The notes beneath the pieces are model-generated. The model had not been told where the DNA came from, made no database searches, and worked only from the letters and a program-made list of their open reading frames with translations. This document shows positions 44,463 through 53,216 of a stretch of 64,000 bases of DNA, one piece after another. Source of the DNA: Telmatospirillum sp. (GTDB lineage Bacteria; Pseudomonadota; Alphaproteobacteria; CACIAM-22H2); NCBI GenBank assembly GCA_020248985.1, contig JADCGL010000014.1, positions 1-64,000 on the forward strand, given 5' to 3'. Each line of letters begins with the position of its first letter. Within the stretch, counting starts at the first letter, position 1. Made by a program: the position numbers and the translations under genes.

Positions 44463-45349
44463 TAGCGCGCCCTCCCGAACAGACCGGCCGGTTTGATCAG
44501 CAGCACGATCACCATCACGACGAAAATCACCGTGGACGAGGCTTCCGGATAGAACACTTTGGTGAGCCCTTCGACGATGCCGAGCCCGAAGCCCGTGAGG
44601 ATGGAGCCGAGGATCGAGCCCATGCCGCCGATAACGACGACCGCGAACACGACGATGATGATGTCCGCCCCCATCAGCGGGCTCACCTGGTAGATCGGGG
44701 CCGCAAGCACGCCCGTGAAGGCGGCTAGGCCCACGCCGAAGCCGTAGGTCAGCATCACCATGCGCGGCACGTTGACGCCGAAGGACTGCACGAGGGCCGG
44801 GTTTTCGGTGGCGGCGCGAAGATACGAGCCGAGCTTGGTCTTCTCGATCACGAACCACGTGCCGAAGCACACGACGAGCGACACGACGACGACCCAGCCG
44901 CGATAGTTCGGCATGAACATGAAGCCGAGATCGGTGCCGCCGCGCAATTCGGCCGGGATGCGGTAGGGCAGGCCCGTGGAGCCGAACTGGTCGCGGAACA
45001 GGCCCTGCACGATGAGCGCGATGCCGAAGGTGAGCAGGAGGCCGTAGAGATGGTCGAGCTTGTAGAGATGGCGCAGCATCGTGCGCTCGATGAGGATGCC
45101 GAAGGCGCCCACGACCACGGGGGCCGCCACCAGCGCCCACCAATAGCCGAGGCCGAGCCAGTTCAGCAGCATCCAGGCGACGAACGCGCCCATCATGTAT
45201 TGGGCGCCGTGCGTGAAATTGATGATGTTCAGCAGCCCGAAAATGATCGCAAGTCCGAGGCTCAATTGCGCGTAGAACGCGCCGTTGATGAGGCCCAGCA
45301 GAAGCTGGCCGAACAAGGCTTGCGGCGGGATACCGAAGATATCAGGCAT
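44462..45349 (-). CDS. livH: Branched-chain amino-acid ABC transporter permease LivH
   Basis: 295 residues. NGAFYAQLSLGLAIIFGLLNIINFTHG at the start and GLLLTFGIALIVQG are LivH hallmarks; coupling helix SYLRAATENPALVQSFGVNV. Precedes livM in transcription order. A GC-rich hairpin lies between it and livK. Confidence 0.92.
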   Translation of the reverse strand: MPDIFGIPPQALFGQLLLGLINGAFYAQLSLGLAIIFGLLNIINFTHGAQYMMGAFVAWMLLNWLGLGYWWALVAAPVVVGAFGILIERTMLRHLYKLDHLYGLLLTFGIALIVQGLFRDQFGSTGLPYRIPAELRGGTDLGFMFMPNYRGWVVVVSLVVCFGTWFVIEKTKLGSYLRAATENPALVQSFGVNVPRMVMLTYGFGVGLAAFTGVLAAPIYQVSPLMGADIIIVVFAVVVIGGMGSILGSILTGFGLGIVEGLTKVFYPEASSTVIFVVMVIVLLIKPAGLFGRAR

Positions 45350-45380
45350 GAAGAGGGTCCGGACGGGTCTGGAAAGAGGA

Positions 45381-45403
45381 GGGGGCGACCGGCGGCCGCC
45401 CCC
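45381..45403 (-). terminator. Attenuator-like hairpin between livK and livH
   Basis: GGGGGCG and CGCCCCC form a perfect 7-bp GC stem with a 9-nt loop. On the minus strand it is followed by a pyrimidine-rich TCCTCTTT rather than a pure U run. It sits 11 bp after the livK stop, a usual place for partial termination or mRNA protection that keeps the binding protein in excess over the permeases. Confidence 0.45.
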
Positions 45404-45413
45404 TTTTCGGCGA

Positions 45414-46622
45414 TCAGCTGCCGGCGATCGGGCACTTGCCTTCGGCGAGCGGGCGGAAGGCTTCGGCGGCCGGGATCGTGGCGCGCAGTTTGTAGTAGTC
45501 CCACGCCCCTTTCGATTCCGACGGCTTCTTCACTTCGTAGAGATACATGTCGTGGATCTTGCGGCCGTCGACGCGGACCGTGCCCTTGCCGAACAGCGCA
45601 TCGTCGGTCGGCAGCGCCTTCATGCGGTCGACCGTCGCTTTGCCGTCGGCGGCTGACTTGTTGGCTTCGACCGCCTTGAGATAGTGCGTGACCGAGGCGT
45701 AGACGCCGGCATGCACCATCGTCGGGTGGATGCCGCGGTTGGCGGCCGCCATGCGGCGCGCGAAGGCGCGGGTACCGTCGTTGGCGTCCCAGTAGAACGC
45801 GTCCGTGAAGACGAGACCCTGGGCCGCTTCGAGGCCGAGGCCGTGCACGTCGCTGATGAAGATCAGCAGACCCGCAAGGCTCTGGCCGCGACGCACGATG
45901 CCGAATTCGCCGGCCTGCTTGATCGTGTTGATCGTGTCGCCGCCGGCGTTGGCCACGCCGATGATCTTGGCGCGGCTCGCTTGCGCCTGCAGCAGGAACG
46001 ACGAGAAGTCGCTGCCGTTGAGCGGATGGCGCACGCTGCCCACGACGCGCCCGCCGAGCTTGGTCACGACGGCCGAGGTGTCGGCTTCGAGCTGGTGGCC
46101 GAACGCGTAGTCGGCCGTGAGGAAGAACCATGTGTCCCCGCCCTGCTGCACGATGGCTTTGCCCGTGCCGTTGGCGAGCGCCCAGGTGTCGTAGGTCCAG
46201 TGCACGGTGTTGGGCGAGCATTGTTCGCCCGTCAGCGCCGAGGTGGCGGCACCCGACACGAGGAACACCTTGTTCTTCTCGCGCGCGACGCCGTTGACGG
46301 CCAATGCCACGCCCGAGTTCGGCACGTCGACGATCACGTCCACGCCGTCGCGGTCGAACCATTGGCGCGCGATGTTGGAGCCGACGTCGGCGCGGTTCTG
46401 GTGGTCTGCCGACACGATTTCGACGCGCATGCCCTTGGCGGCGGCGTTGAAGTCCTCGACCGCCATGCGCGCGGCCGCGACGGAGCCGGCACCGCCCAAA
46501 TCGGCGTACAGCGACGACATGTCGGACAGCACGCCGATCTTGACGTTGACCTGGGCTGCGGCGGGCAGCGCCAGACCTGCCAGTGTAATCGCACCCAGCA
46601 GCATCGATTTGAGATTTCTCAC
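45414..46622 (-). CDS. livK: Branched-chain amino-acid type ABC transporter substrate-binding protein LivK
   Basis: 402 residues; signal peptide 1-24 ending LALPAAAQ. Peripla_BP_6 fold: VKIGVLSDMSSLYADLGG at the mature start and YDTWALANGTGKAIVQQGG further on. The SDMSS(L)Y pattern places it in the urea/amide or aromatic-type subgroup rather than strict Leu/Ile/Val, so the ligand is open. First of the operon to be transcribed after livF and livG upstream. Confidence 0.87.
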   Translation of the reverse strand: MRNLKSMLLGAITLAGLALPAAAQVNVKIGVLSDMSSLYADLGGAGSVAAARMAVEDFNAAAKGMRVEIVSADHQNRADVGSNIARQWFDRDGVDVIVDVPNSGVALAVNGVAREKNKVFLVSGAATSALTGEQCSPNTVHWTYDTWALANGTGKAIVQQGGDTWFFLTADYAFGHQLEADTSAVVTKLGGRVVGSVRHPLNGSDFSSFLLQAQASRAKIIGVANAGGDTINTIKQAGEFGIVRRGQSLAGLLIFISDVHGLGLEAAQGLVFTDAFYWDANDGTRAFARRMAAANRGIHPTMVHAGVYASVTHYLKAVEANKSAADGKATVDRMKALPTDDALFGKGTVRVDGRKIHDMYLYEVKKPSESKGAWDYYKLRATIPAAEAFRPLAEGKCPIAGS

Positions 46623-46649
46623 GGTACTTTCCTCCCGGTTTTGGGTTTT

Positions 46650-47354
46650 TCAGACGCCCAGATATTCGTGCAGTTTGTCCATGTTCGCGTCGAGATCGCG
46701 GTTGGCGAACTCGTCCACGATATGGCCGTGTTCCATCACGTAGTGCCGGTCCGCAACCGTGGCCGCGAAGCGGAAATTCTGCTCGACCAGCAGAATGGTG
46801 AAGCCGTCTTTCTTGAGACGGCGAATGGTGGCGCCGATCTGCTGCACGATCACGGGCGCAAGCCCCTCGGTCGGCTCGTCGAGCAGCAGAAGTTTGGCGC
46901 CCGTGCGCAGGATGCGCCCGATCGCCAGCATCTGCTGCTCGCCGCCGGAAAGCTTGGTGCCCTGGCTCGACAGGCGCTCGCGCAGATTCGGAAACAGTTC
47001 GAAGATCGTGTCGATGGCAAGGCCGCCCGGGGCCACCTGCGGCGGCAGCATGAGATTTTCTTTGACGTCGAGCGAGGCGAAAATGCCGCGCTCCTCGGGG
47101 CAGAAGGCAAGGCCCAGGCGCGCGATCTTGTGCGAAGGCAGGCCGATCGTCTCGGTGCCTTCGAACGCGATGCTGCCCTTGCGGTTGCCGACAATGCCCA
47201 TGATCGATTTCATGGTCGTCGTCTTGCCGGCACCGTTGCGCCCGAGCAGCGTCACAACTTCGCCTTTGGCGATGTTGAATTTCACGCCGTGCAGGATGTG
47301 GCTTTCGCCGTACCAGGCGTGCAGATCGTCGACTTCCAGCATCGCCTCAGCCAT
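46650..47354 (-). CDS. livF: Branched-chain amino-acid ABC transporter ATP-binding protein LivF
   Basis: 234 residues. Walker A GRNGAGKTT, signature LSGGEQQMLAIGR and Walker B LLLLDEPTEGLAP; EERGIFASLDVKENL is the LivF-specific Q-loop region. ATG 47354 overlaps livG by 8 nt. Confidence 0.92.
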   Translation of the reverse strand: MAEAMLEVDDLHAWYGESHILHGVKFNIAKGEVVTLLGRNGAGKTTTMKSIMGIVGNRKGSIAFEGTETIGLPSHKIARLGLAFCPEERGIFASLDVKENLMLPPQVAPGGLAIDTIFELFPNLRERLSSQGTKLSGGEQQMLAIGRILRTGAKLLLLDEPTEGLAPVIVQQIGATIRRLKKDGFTILLVEQNFRFAATVADRHYVMEHGHIVDEFANRDLDANMDKLHEYLGV

Positions 47355-48099
47355 GGCCCGCCCCCATATAGGCTTGGACGACGTCGGGATTTTTGGACAC
47401 GGTCTCGTAGTTGCCTTCGGCCAACACTTCGCCACGCGCAAGCACGGTTATCGTGTCGGAGAGGTCGGCCACGACCGACAGATTGTGCTCGACCATCAGC
47501 ACGGTGCGCCCCTGCGCCACGCGCTTGATGAGGGCGGCGATGCGGCCCACGTCTTCGTGCCCCATGCCGGCCGTGGGTTCGTCGAGCAGCATCATTTCGG
47601 GATCGAGGGCGAGCGTGGTCGCGATTTCGAGCGCGCGCTTGCGCCCGTAGGGCATTTCGACGGCGATCGTGTCGGCGAATTCCGACAGGCCGACCCAGTC
47701 GATCAGTTCGCGTGCGCGTTCGTTGTACTGGTCGAGCACGCGCTCCGAGCGCCAGAAATCGAACGAGCTGCCGCGCTGGCGCTGCAGCGCCACGCGCACG
47801 TTTTCGAGCACGCTCAGATGCGGGAACACAGCCGAAATCTGGAACGAGCGCACGAGGCCTTGGCGCGCAATGTCGGCGGGTTTGAGGCGCGTGATGTCGC
47901 GGCCGTTGTAGCGGATCGCCCCGCGCGTGGGGTCCAGGAACTTGGTGAGCAGGTTGAAGCAGGTGGTTTTGCCGGCCCCGTTGGGGCCGATCAGCGCATG
48001 GATCGAATTGCGCTTCACCTTCAGCGAAACGCCGTTGACCGCGACGAACCCGCGGAATTCTTTGGTCAATGCTTCAGTTTCGAGGATGAAGTCGGACAC
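47347..48099 (-). CDS. livG: Branched-chain amino-acid ABC transporter ATP-binding protein LivG
   Basis: 250 residues from GTG 48099; an earlier GTG at 48153 would add 18 residues and neither has a strong ribosome-binding site. Walker A GPNGAGKTT, LivG-specific RSFQISAVFPHLSVLENV, and Walker B MMLLDEPTAGMG. The signature reads MPYGRKRALEIAT, with LSxGQ replaced by MPYGRKR as often in LivG. First gene of the liv operon. Confidence 0.9.
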   Translation of the reverse strand: MSDFILETEALTKEFRGFVAVNGVSLKVKRNSIHALIGPNGAGKTTCFNLLTKFLDPTRGAIRYNGRDITRLKPADIARQGLVRSFQISAVFPHLSVLENVRVALQRQRGSSFDFWRSERVLDQYNERARELIDWVGLSEFADTIAVEMPYGRKRALEIATTLALDPEMMLLDEPTAGMGHEDVGRIAALIKRVAQGRTVLMVEHNLSVVADLSDTITVLARGEVLAEGNYETVSKNPDVVQAYMGAGHG

Positions 48100-48240
48100 G
48101 GGGGGCGTCTCGTTTCCCTGCTGTTTGTCCGTGCTTGCCTGTCGTCTGCGCACGGTACAAACTTGGTATCAGATGGCAGGGGCGCCTTGCAATCGCGATG
48201 CGCGCCTAAAAAATGGACAGTCTTTCAAGTGCTAAACACG

Positions 48241-48295
48241 ATTTACGGCAAATTAATCTAATTTTAGACTTTTTGCTGTAATTGCCGTTTAGACT
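48241..48295. promoter_or_regulatory. AT-rich region with inverted and direct repeats before the radical SAM gene
   Basis: A low-GC pocket in a high-GC setting. ACGGCAAATTA (48245-48255) and TAATTGCCGT (48279-48288) are inverted with one bulge, and TTTAGACT occurs at 48263-48270 and 48288-48295. It lies 36-90 bp upstream of the radical SAM gene and opposite the livG promoter side, so it probably holds a promoter and operator. Confidence 0.5.
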
Positions 48296-48330
48296 GGTTC
48301 GGTTCTTGGGAAGGCAAAGGGAAACTGGCG

Positions 48331-50313
48331 ATGCCGCCGCAGTTCGAGACTTGCCGGGTTGGGCTGGTCCAGATCAACAACAGCTTTTCGGGCCAGAACT
48401 ATCTGCCCTACGCGGCGGGCTTGCTCGAAGCCTATGTGCGCAAATTCGCGCGGCATCCCGAACGTTTCGATTTCATGCTGCCGCTCTACAAGCGCCAGCG
48501 CGTCGAAGAGGCCGCCGACGCGCTGATAGAGGCCGACGTCGTCGGCTTCTCGACCTATGTCTGGAACTTCAAATTGTCGCTGGCGATCGCCAAGCGCCTC
48601 AAGCAGCGCAAGCCCGCGATCCTGATCGTGTTCGGCGGTCCGCACGTGCCCGACCGCAGCGAAGCGTTCCTGCGCGCGCATCCGTATGTCGATGTCGCGG
48701 TGAACGGCGAGGGCGAGCTTGCGTTCCTGAAGCTGCTCGAAGCCTGGCCCGCGCGCGACTGGGCGGGGATCGCCAACCTTTCGTATCTGGCCGACGGCAA
48801 ATTCACGGTCCAGGCCAAGGGCCCGCGCATCCGCGAACTGGCCGACGTGCCGTCTCCGTATCTCGAAGGAACCTTCGCGCCGCTGATGCAGGCCAAGCGC
48901 GACGAGAATTGGATCGTGCTGTGGGAGACCAATCGCGGTTGCCCGTTCCAATGCACCTTCTGCGATTGGGGCTCGGCCACGCAGGCCAAAGTGTTCCAGT
49001 TCGACCTCGCGCGCCTCGAAGCCGAAATCGCCTGGTTCGCCGAACGCAAGATCGAGTTCATCTTCTGCTGCGACGCCAATTTCGGCATCCTCGCGCGCGA
49101 CATCCAATTGGCCGAAGCGTTGGCGCGCTCGAAAGCGGCCGTCGGCTATCCCAAAGCCGTGTCGGTGCAGAACACCAAAAACGCGACGGATCGCGCCTAT
49201 CTTACGCAGAAGATCCTGTCCGATGCCGGCATGAACAAGGGCGTGACGCTGTCGATGCAGTCGCTCGACCCCGGCACGCTCAAAGCCATCAAGCGCCAGA
49301 ACATCGCGCTGGACACCTACGAAGAACTGCAGCGCCGCTTTACGCGCGATCGCGTCGAAACCTATTCGGATCTTATCCTGGGCCTGCCCGGCGAGACGTT
49401 CGACAGCTGGGTCGACGGCATCGTGTGGCTGATGGACAACGGCCAGCACAACCGCATCCAGTTCAACAATCTTTCGATCCTGCCCAATGCCGAGATGGGC
49501 GACCCGGCCTACCAGGCCAAGTTCGGCATGCGCACGGTCGAGACGCGCATCGTGAACATACACGGCGCACTCGAGGTCGATCCCGACGGCATTTACGAGG
49601 TGCAGGATCTCGTCGTCGAAACCGGCTCGATGCCGGCGGCCGATTGGCGGCGCGCGCGCAGCTACGCGTGGATGACGGCGCTTGTGCACTACAACAAGCT
49701 GCTGCAGATCCCGATTCTGGTCGCGCACGAAAAATGCGCCGTGCCCTATCGGCGCCTGCTCGACGCGTTTTTCGAGGCCGACCGCGATCTCTATCCGACT
49801 TTCGGCGCGATCCGCGCCTTCTTCGACGACTACGCGCTGCAGATCCAGAACGGCGAGGTCGAATACGTGTATTCCGCCGAATGGCTCGGCATCCATTGGC
49901 CGGCCGACGAATACGTGTTCATCGACCTCGTCAAGAACGGCAAGCTCGACGCGTTCTATGAGGAGGCCGAGCGACTGATCTTTGCCGCGATCGCCGGCAA
50001 TCGCGCCCTTGTGCCGCGCGAGACGGTCGCCGATGCGCTGCGCCTCAACCGCGCACTCGTCAAAGAGCCGGGCGCGCTTGCCGACATCGACGTGCGCCTC
50101 TCGAGCGACCTCTACCCCTATTACCGAGCGATCCTGGAAGGGCGGCGCGAAGACCTTGCCGAGGAGCCGGTCGTCTACCGTATCGCGCGCTCGCAGGAGA
50201 CCTGGCCGCGCTTCGAAGATTGGTGCCGCGAGGTCGTTTGGTACGGCAACAAGAAGGGCGCCTATCTCTACGGCAACAAGGCGATGGCGCGCCATTTGGC
50301 GGGCCATTTCTGA
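48331..50313 (+). CDS. Radical SAM protein with N-terminal cobalamin-binding-type domain
   Basis: 660 residues. Residues 8-140 have the B12-binding fold pattern (VGFSTYVWNF, ILIVFGGPHVPDR, VAVNGEGE) without a clear DxHxxG, as in many B12-radical SAM proteins. Radical SAM core: the cluster motif CPFQCTFCDWGS (Cys204, Cys208, Cys211), GE-like SVQN and the SDLILGLPGETFD segment. The C-terminal 250 residues are a helical-alpha/beta extension. It should cleave SAM and may methylate an unactivated carbon or catalyse another radical step; substrate unknown. AAAGGGA precedes the ATG. Coupled through TGATG to a small protein and followed by a cyclase-like gene. Confidence 0.83.
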   Translation: MPPQFETCRVGLVQINNSFSGQNYLPYAAGLLEAYVRKFARHPERFDFMLPLYKRQRVEEAADALIEADVVGFSTYVWNFKLSLAIAKRLKQRKPAILIVFGGPHVPDRSEAFLRAHPYVDVAVNGEGELAFLKLLEAWPARDWAGIANLSYLADGKFTVQAKGPRIRELADVPSPYLEGTFAPLMQAKRDENWIVLWETNRGCPFQCTFCDWGSATQAKVFQFDLARLEAEIAWFAERKIEFIFCCDANFGILARDIQLAEALARSKAAVGYPKAVSVQNTKNATDRAYLTQKILSDAGMNKGVTLSMQSLDPGTLKAIKRQNIALDTYEELQRRFTRDRVETYSDLILGLPGETFDSWVDGIVWLMDNGQHNRIQFNNLSILPNAEMGDPAYQAKFGMRTVETRIVNIHGALEVDPDGIYEVQDLVVETGSMPAADWRRARSYAWMTALVHYNKLLQIPILVAHEKCAVPYRRLLDAFFEADRDLYPTFGAIRAFFDDYALQIQNGEVEYVYSAEWLGIHWPADEYVFIDLVKNGKLDAFYEEAERLIFAAIAGNRALVPRETVADALRLNRALVKEPGALADIDVRLSSDLYPYYRAILEGRREDLAEEPVVYRIARSQETWPRFEDWCREVVWYGNKKGAYLYGNKAMARHLAGHF

Positions 50314-50636
50314 TGCCGCATCTCGATCCCGAACAGGCCCTGCATCTCTTGGGCAAAGCGCCCGAAGCACAGGCCGAGCTTGATCTGCGTGGCCTCGAAC
50401 TGCCCGAAGCGCTCGAGAAACTGCGCCGCCTCATCGTCGAACCGGTCGCACCGGGGCCGACGCGTTTTGCCGTGCGCATCGATCCGCCGATCCCCGGGGC
50501 GGGCGAAACGCTGTTTTTGCCGGTCGGCCGCTATCTGCTCGAGGCCAAACGTGCGGGGCGGATCTTCGCCTTTTCGCCGCTGGCAGAGCCTGCCGGCGGC
50601 GGTTTTTTCGTCGATCTGGGTTTGGGGAACGTTTAA
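50313..50636 (+). CDS. Small protein coupled to the radical SAM gene, Smr-like N-terminal motif
   Basis: 107 residues. Its ATG shares the A of the previous TGA (TGATG), so translation is coupled. AELDLRGLELPEALEKLRRL resembles the first strand-helix of an Smr domain (LDLRG in MutS2), but the rest (ETLFLPVGRYLLEAKRAGRI) does not show the Smr HGKG loop, so the match is partial. It may be a substrate-carrier, chaperone or accessory protein for the radical SAM enzyme; this is inference from coupling. Alternative: an unrelated small alpha/beta protein. Confidence 0.6.
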   Translation: MPHLDPEQALHLLGKAPEAQAELDLRGLELPEALEKLRRLIVEPVAPGPTRFAVRIDPPIPGAGETLFLPVGRYLLEAKRAGRIFAFSPLAEPAGGGFFVDLGLGNV

Positions 50637-50671
50637 CCAAGCCGAATTCGTGTGTATAATTGACGTTCATC

Positions 50672-51790
50672 ATGTCGACCGACACGCCGCTCCACGCGCA
50701 AGTAGCGCCCGAAATTCTGGCCGAGCTCAACCGCACGCTTTATTCGGTGTGGCGCTTCGGCTCCAACGCGTTGGTGGCGTGGCGACCGACCTCGACCGGA
50801 TTGGAAATTCTGACGGTCCCGAAAATCCGTCTTTTTGATGTCAAAGATCCGCCGCGGCGCCTCTATTTCGGCGACCGGCGCATGGGCGACAAGACCTTCG
50901 ACGAGCTGGCCGAACTGTTCCAAGCGCACCCGCTCGACGTGCGTCTGTCGCAGCCGATCGGCGACGCGCCGGGGCTTACGCCGAGCGCTCTCGTCGAATC
51001 GCTGTTTGTCCCTTTTGCGGTCACCAAGACCGACCAGCGCGCGGTGCTGTTGCTCGACATCGTGGGCTTTTCCAAGCTGCTGCCCGAGCAGCAGGCAAGC
51101 CAGCTCGCCACGCTCGAATTCGCGCTCAATATCGCGGCCGAGACCGCGAACGCGCACGGCATCAAATTCGACATGCGCCGCTCGACCACCGGCGACGGGT
51201 TCTATGTGTGGAACAGCCGCAAAGGGATCGAGGCCGACATCGACCTCGTGCTGGGCTACGTTCTGTTTGTGATTTTCCACGCCGCTCTCAAGCGCACGAT
51301 CGCTTCGCCCGTGGCCGTGCCCGAACTGCGCGCTGCGATCGGCATCGGCAGCCACTACAATTACGGCCAGCCCGAACGCACCGGCGGCAGCCGCAACGAT
51401 TTCATCGTCGGCGACGTGACGATCCAGGTCGCGCGCCTCGTCGCACAGTGCCGCACGCACCAGATCCTGCTCGGGGCTTTCCATCGCTGGGACGGCGAAA
51501 ACAACGTCTGGCTCGACGAGGAGCAGTTCGTCGAGCGCGTGGCGGTGGGCCTGCAGAAGCTGATCGGGCTGCCGGTCATGGGCAAGCGCATCGAGCGCAC
51601 GGCGCTCTACCTTACCGGCCGCCGCATGCCCGAGGGCCGCTTCCAGCGCCAGAAAATCCGCGTCGTCGACAAACACGGCTTCGAGCATTTTTGCTTCAAT
51701 CTGAAGCTCAATGCGTTTCTCGACGGGGTCGAGCCCTATTATTGCGGGCTGCAGCACTCGGATTTGATGCCGGCCAAGCCGGCGGGCTGA
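50672..51790 (+). CDS. Class III nucleotide cyclase-like protein
   Basis: 372 residues. LLLDIVGFSKLLPEQQ (Asp129) and STTGDGFYVWN (Asp175) match the two metal-binding aspartates of class III adenylate/guanylate cyclase catalytic domains, and ELRAAIGIGSHYNYG corresponds to the later dimer-interface strand. The first 120 residues (FDVKDPPRRLYFGDRRMGDK) and the last 100 have no clear assignment. The usual purine-specifying Lys-Asp or Glu-Cys pair could not be located with certainty, so activity and product are open. It follows the small protein by 35 bp and probably belongs with the radical SAM gene. ATG 50672 lacks a clear ribosome-binding site. Confidence 0.72.
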   Translation: MSTDTPLHAQVAPEILAELNRTLYSVWRFGSNALVAWRPTSTGLEILTVPKIRLFDVKDPPRRLYFGDRRMGDKTFDELAELFQAHPLDVRLSQPIGDAPGLTPSALVESLFVPFAVTKTDQRAVLLLDIVGFSKLLPEQQASQLATLEFALNIAAETANAHGIKFDMRRSTTGDGFYVWNSRKGIEADIDLVLGYVLFVIFHAALKRTIASPVAVPELRAAIGIGSHYNYGQPERTGGSRNDFIVGDVTIQVARLVAQCRTHQILLGAFHRWDGENNVWLDEEQFVERVAVGLQKLIGLPVMGKRIERTALYLTGRRMPEGRFQRQKIRVVDKHGFEHFCFNLKLNAFLDGVEPYYCGLQHSDLMPAKPAG

Positions 51791-51809
51791 CGGCCCGAGC
51801 CGAAAACTC

Positions 51810-53018
51810 TCAGGGCAGCTTTGCGTCCGCGGTCGCCGCTTGCGACAGATCGAAGCCTTTGAGCTTCGCGCCGGTCATGTCGGCACCGGCAAAACTCGTC
51901 GGCTGCAGGCGCGTCGAGGTCGAGCCGTCGGCATTGGCGATCGGCAACGGCAGGGCTTTGGCGCCTGCGAATTCGACCTCGCGCAGCTTCGCACCGTCGA
52001 ATATGGCCCCGTGCAGTTTGGCGCCGCTCAAATCGGCATGGAACATATCCGCCCCGCGCAGATTGGAGAGCAGCAGCACTGCGCCGGCAAGATTGGCGCC
52101 GACGAATTTGGCGTTGCGCAAGACAGCCCCCGACAGATCGATGCCGGAGAGGTCGAAATAGCTGAAATCGGCACCCTCGAGAGAAGCCTGCTGGCCGCTG
52201 CGCCCCACGCTTGCGAGCCAAGCCGCATGGCCGTCGAGGGCGGCCTTCAACGGCGCCGGCAATTGATTGCGGCCCAACAGCGGGGGTTTCGCCGACACGA
52301 TCGAGCGCGCAAGGTCGAAGCTTTTGGTGTCGACGTTCGTCATGATGGCGCCCGAGAAATTGGCGCCGTCGGCCTTGGCATTGGCGAATTTGGCGTTCGA
52401 AAGATCGGCGCCGATCAGCGACGTTTTGCCGAGCCGCGCGTCCGATAGGTCGGCCCCGCGCAGATTGGCGTAGGCGAGGTTTGTGTTGGCGAGATTGGCG
52501 CCGAACAGGATGGCGCCCTCGAGATTGGCGCCTTGGAAGCTTGCGCCCGACAGATCCACGCCCGTCATCTGGGCGCGGGACGCGGTGGCGTAGTCGGCAA
52601 GGCAATCGGTGAGGTCGGTGATCTCGAGACCGACGCGCCCGGTGCCCGACTGGCCCATCATCACGCCGCCGCGGAAATCGGCGCCGGAAAGATTGGCGCC
52701 GTTCATGTTCGCGCCCCGCAGCGAGGCCCCGCGCAGCACAGCGTTCTGCAGATTGGCGCCGTTCATGTCCGCGTTGGTGAGGTTGGCGCCGAACAGATCG
52801 GCTTCGAGCAGGTCGGCGCGCGCCATGCGCGCCTCCGACAGGTCCGAGCCCATCAGGCGCGCACGCGCCATCGAGCGTCCTTCGAGATTGGCTTTGGCAA
52901 GATTCCGATGCGACAGGTCGTGCGGCTTGTTGGGCGCACCGACCAGTGCCTGCTTCGTTGTCGCGAGATATTTCCGAACGTCTTCGAGTTCGGTATCCGA
53001 CATCGGCGTGGAGGACAT
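51810..53018 (-). CDS. Pentapeptide-repeat protein, paralog of the one at 27149-28441
   Basis: 402 residues of A(D/N)LXX repeats. As in the paralog, there is a helical N-terminus (SDTELEDVRKYLATTKQ), a break near residue 120 (FRGGVMMGQSGTGRVG, matching LRGGTLMQSRRGDG) and a linker with DGHAAWLASVGRSGQQASL, matching DHQLWIKSEGKLGKRADF, before the second ladder. The last 60 residues include the break ALPLPIANADGSTSTRL. Convergent with the cyclase-like gene, 19 bp between. Cytoplasmic by lack of signal. Function unknown. Confidence 0.85.
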   Translation of the reverse strand: MSSTPMSDTELEDVRKYLATTKQALVGAPNKPHDLSHRNLAKANLEGRSMARARLMGSDLSEARMARADLLEADLFGANLTNADMNGANLQNAVLRGASLRGANMNGANLSGADFRGGVMMGQSGTGRVGLEITDLTDCLADYATASRAQMTGVDLSGASFQGANLEGAILFGANLANTNLAYANLRGADLSDARLGKTSLIGADLSNAKFANAKADGANFSGAIMTNVDTKSFDLARSIVSAKPPLLGRNQLPAPLKAALDGHAAWLASVGRSGQQASLEGADFSYFDLSGIDLSGAVLRNAKFVGANLAGAVLLLSNLRGADMFHADLSGAKLHGAIFDGAKLREVEFAGAKALPLPIANADGSTSTRLQPTSFAGADMTGAKLKGFDLSQAATADAKLP

Positions 53019-53216
53019 GACGCTTCAACTTCCGAGTCTGGCAAAGAAGCTCTGTAGATTGCCCTTGTTGCGCCGCACTGTCACGCAGATTGCCGTCGCA
53101 AAATGCGAATCCGCCCAAGCCGGGCGGCGATGCGGCCGCCGCCGACAAAGGGGAAAAGCAATGTTTTAAGCCGGTCGAATTTCGCTCACGCCATCGCGTG
53201 GATTTGCGCAAGAACC

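Noticed and set aside
50655-50660. TATAAT as a promoter for the cyclase-like gene.
   Set aside because: It lies only 12 bp before the ATG and has no recognisable -35 element; the gene is more simply read from the radical SAM transcript.
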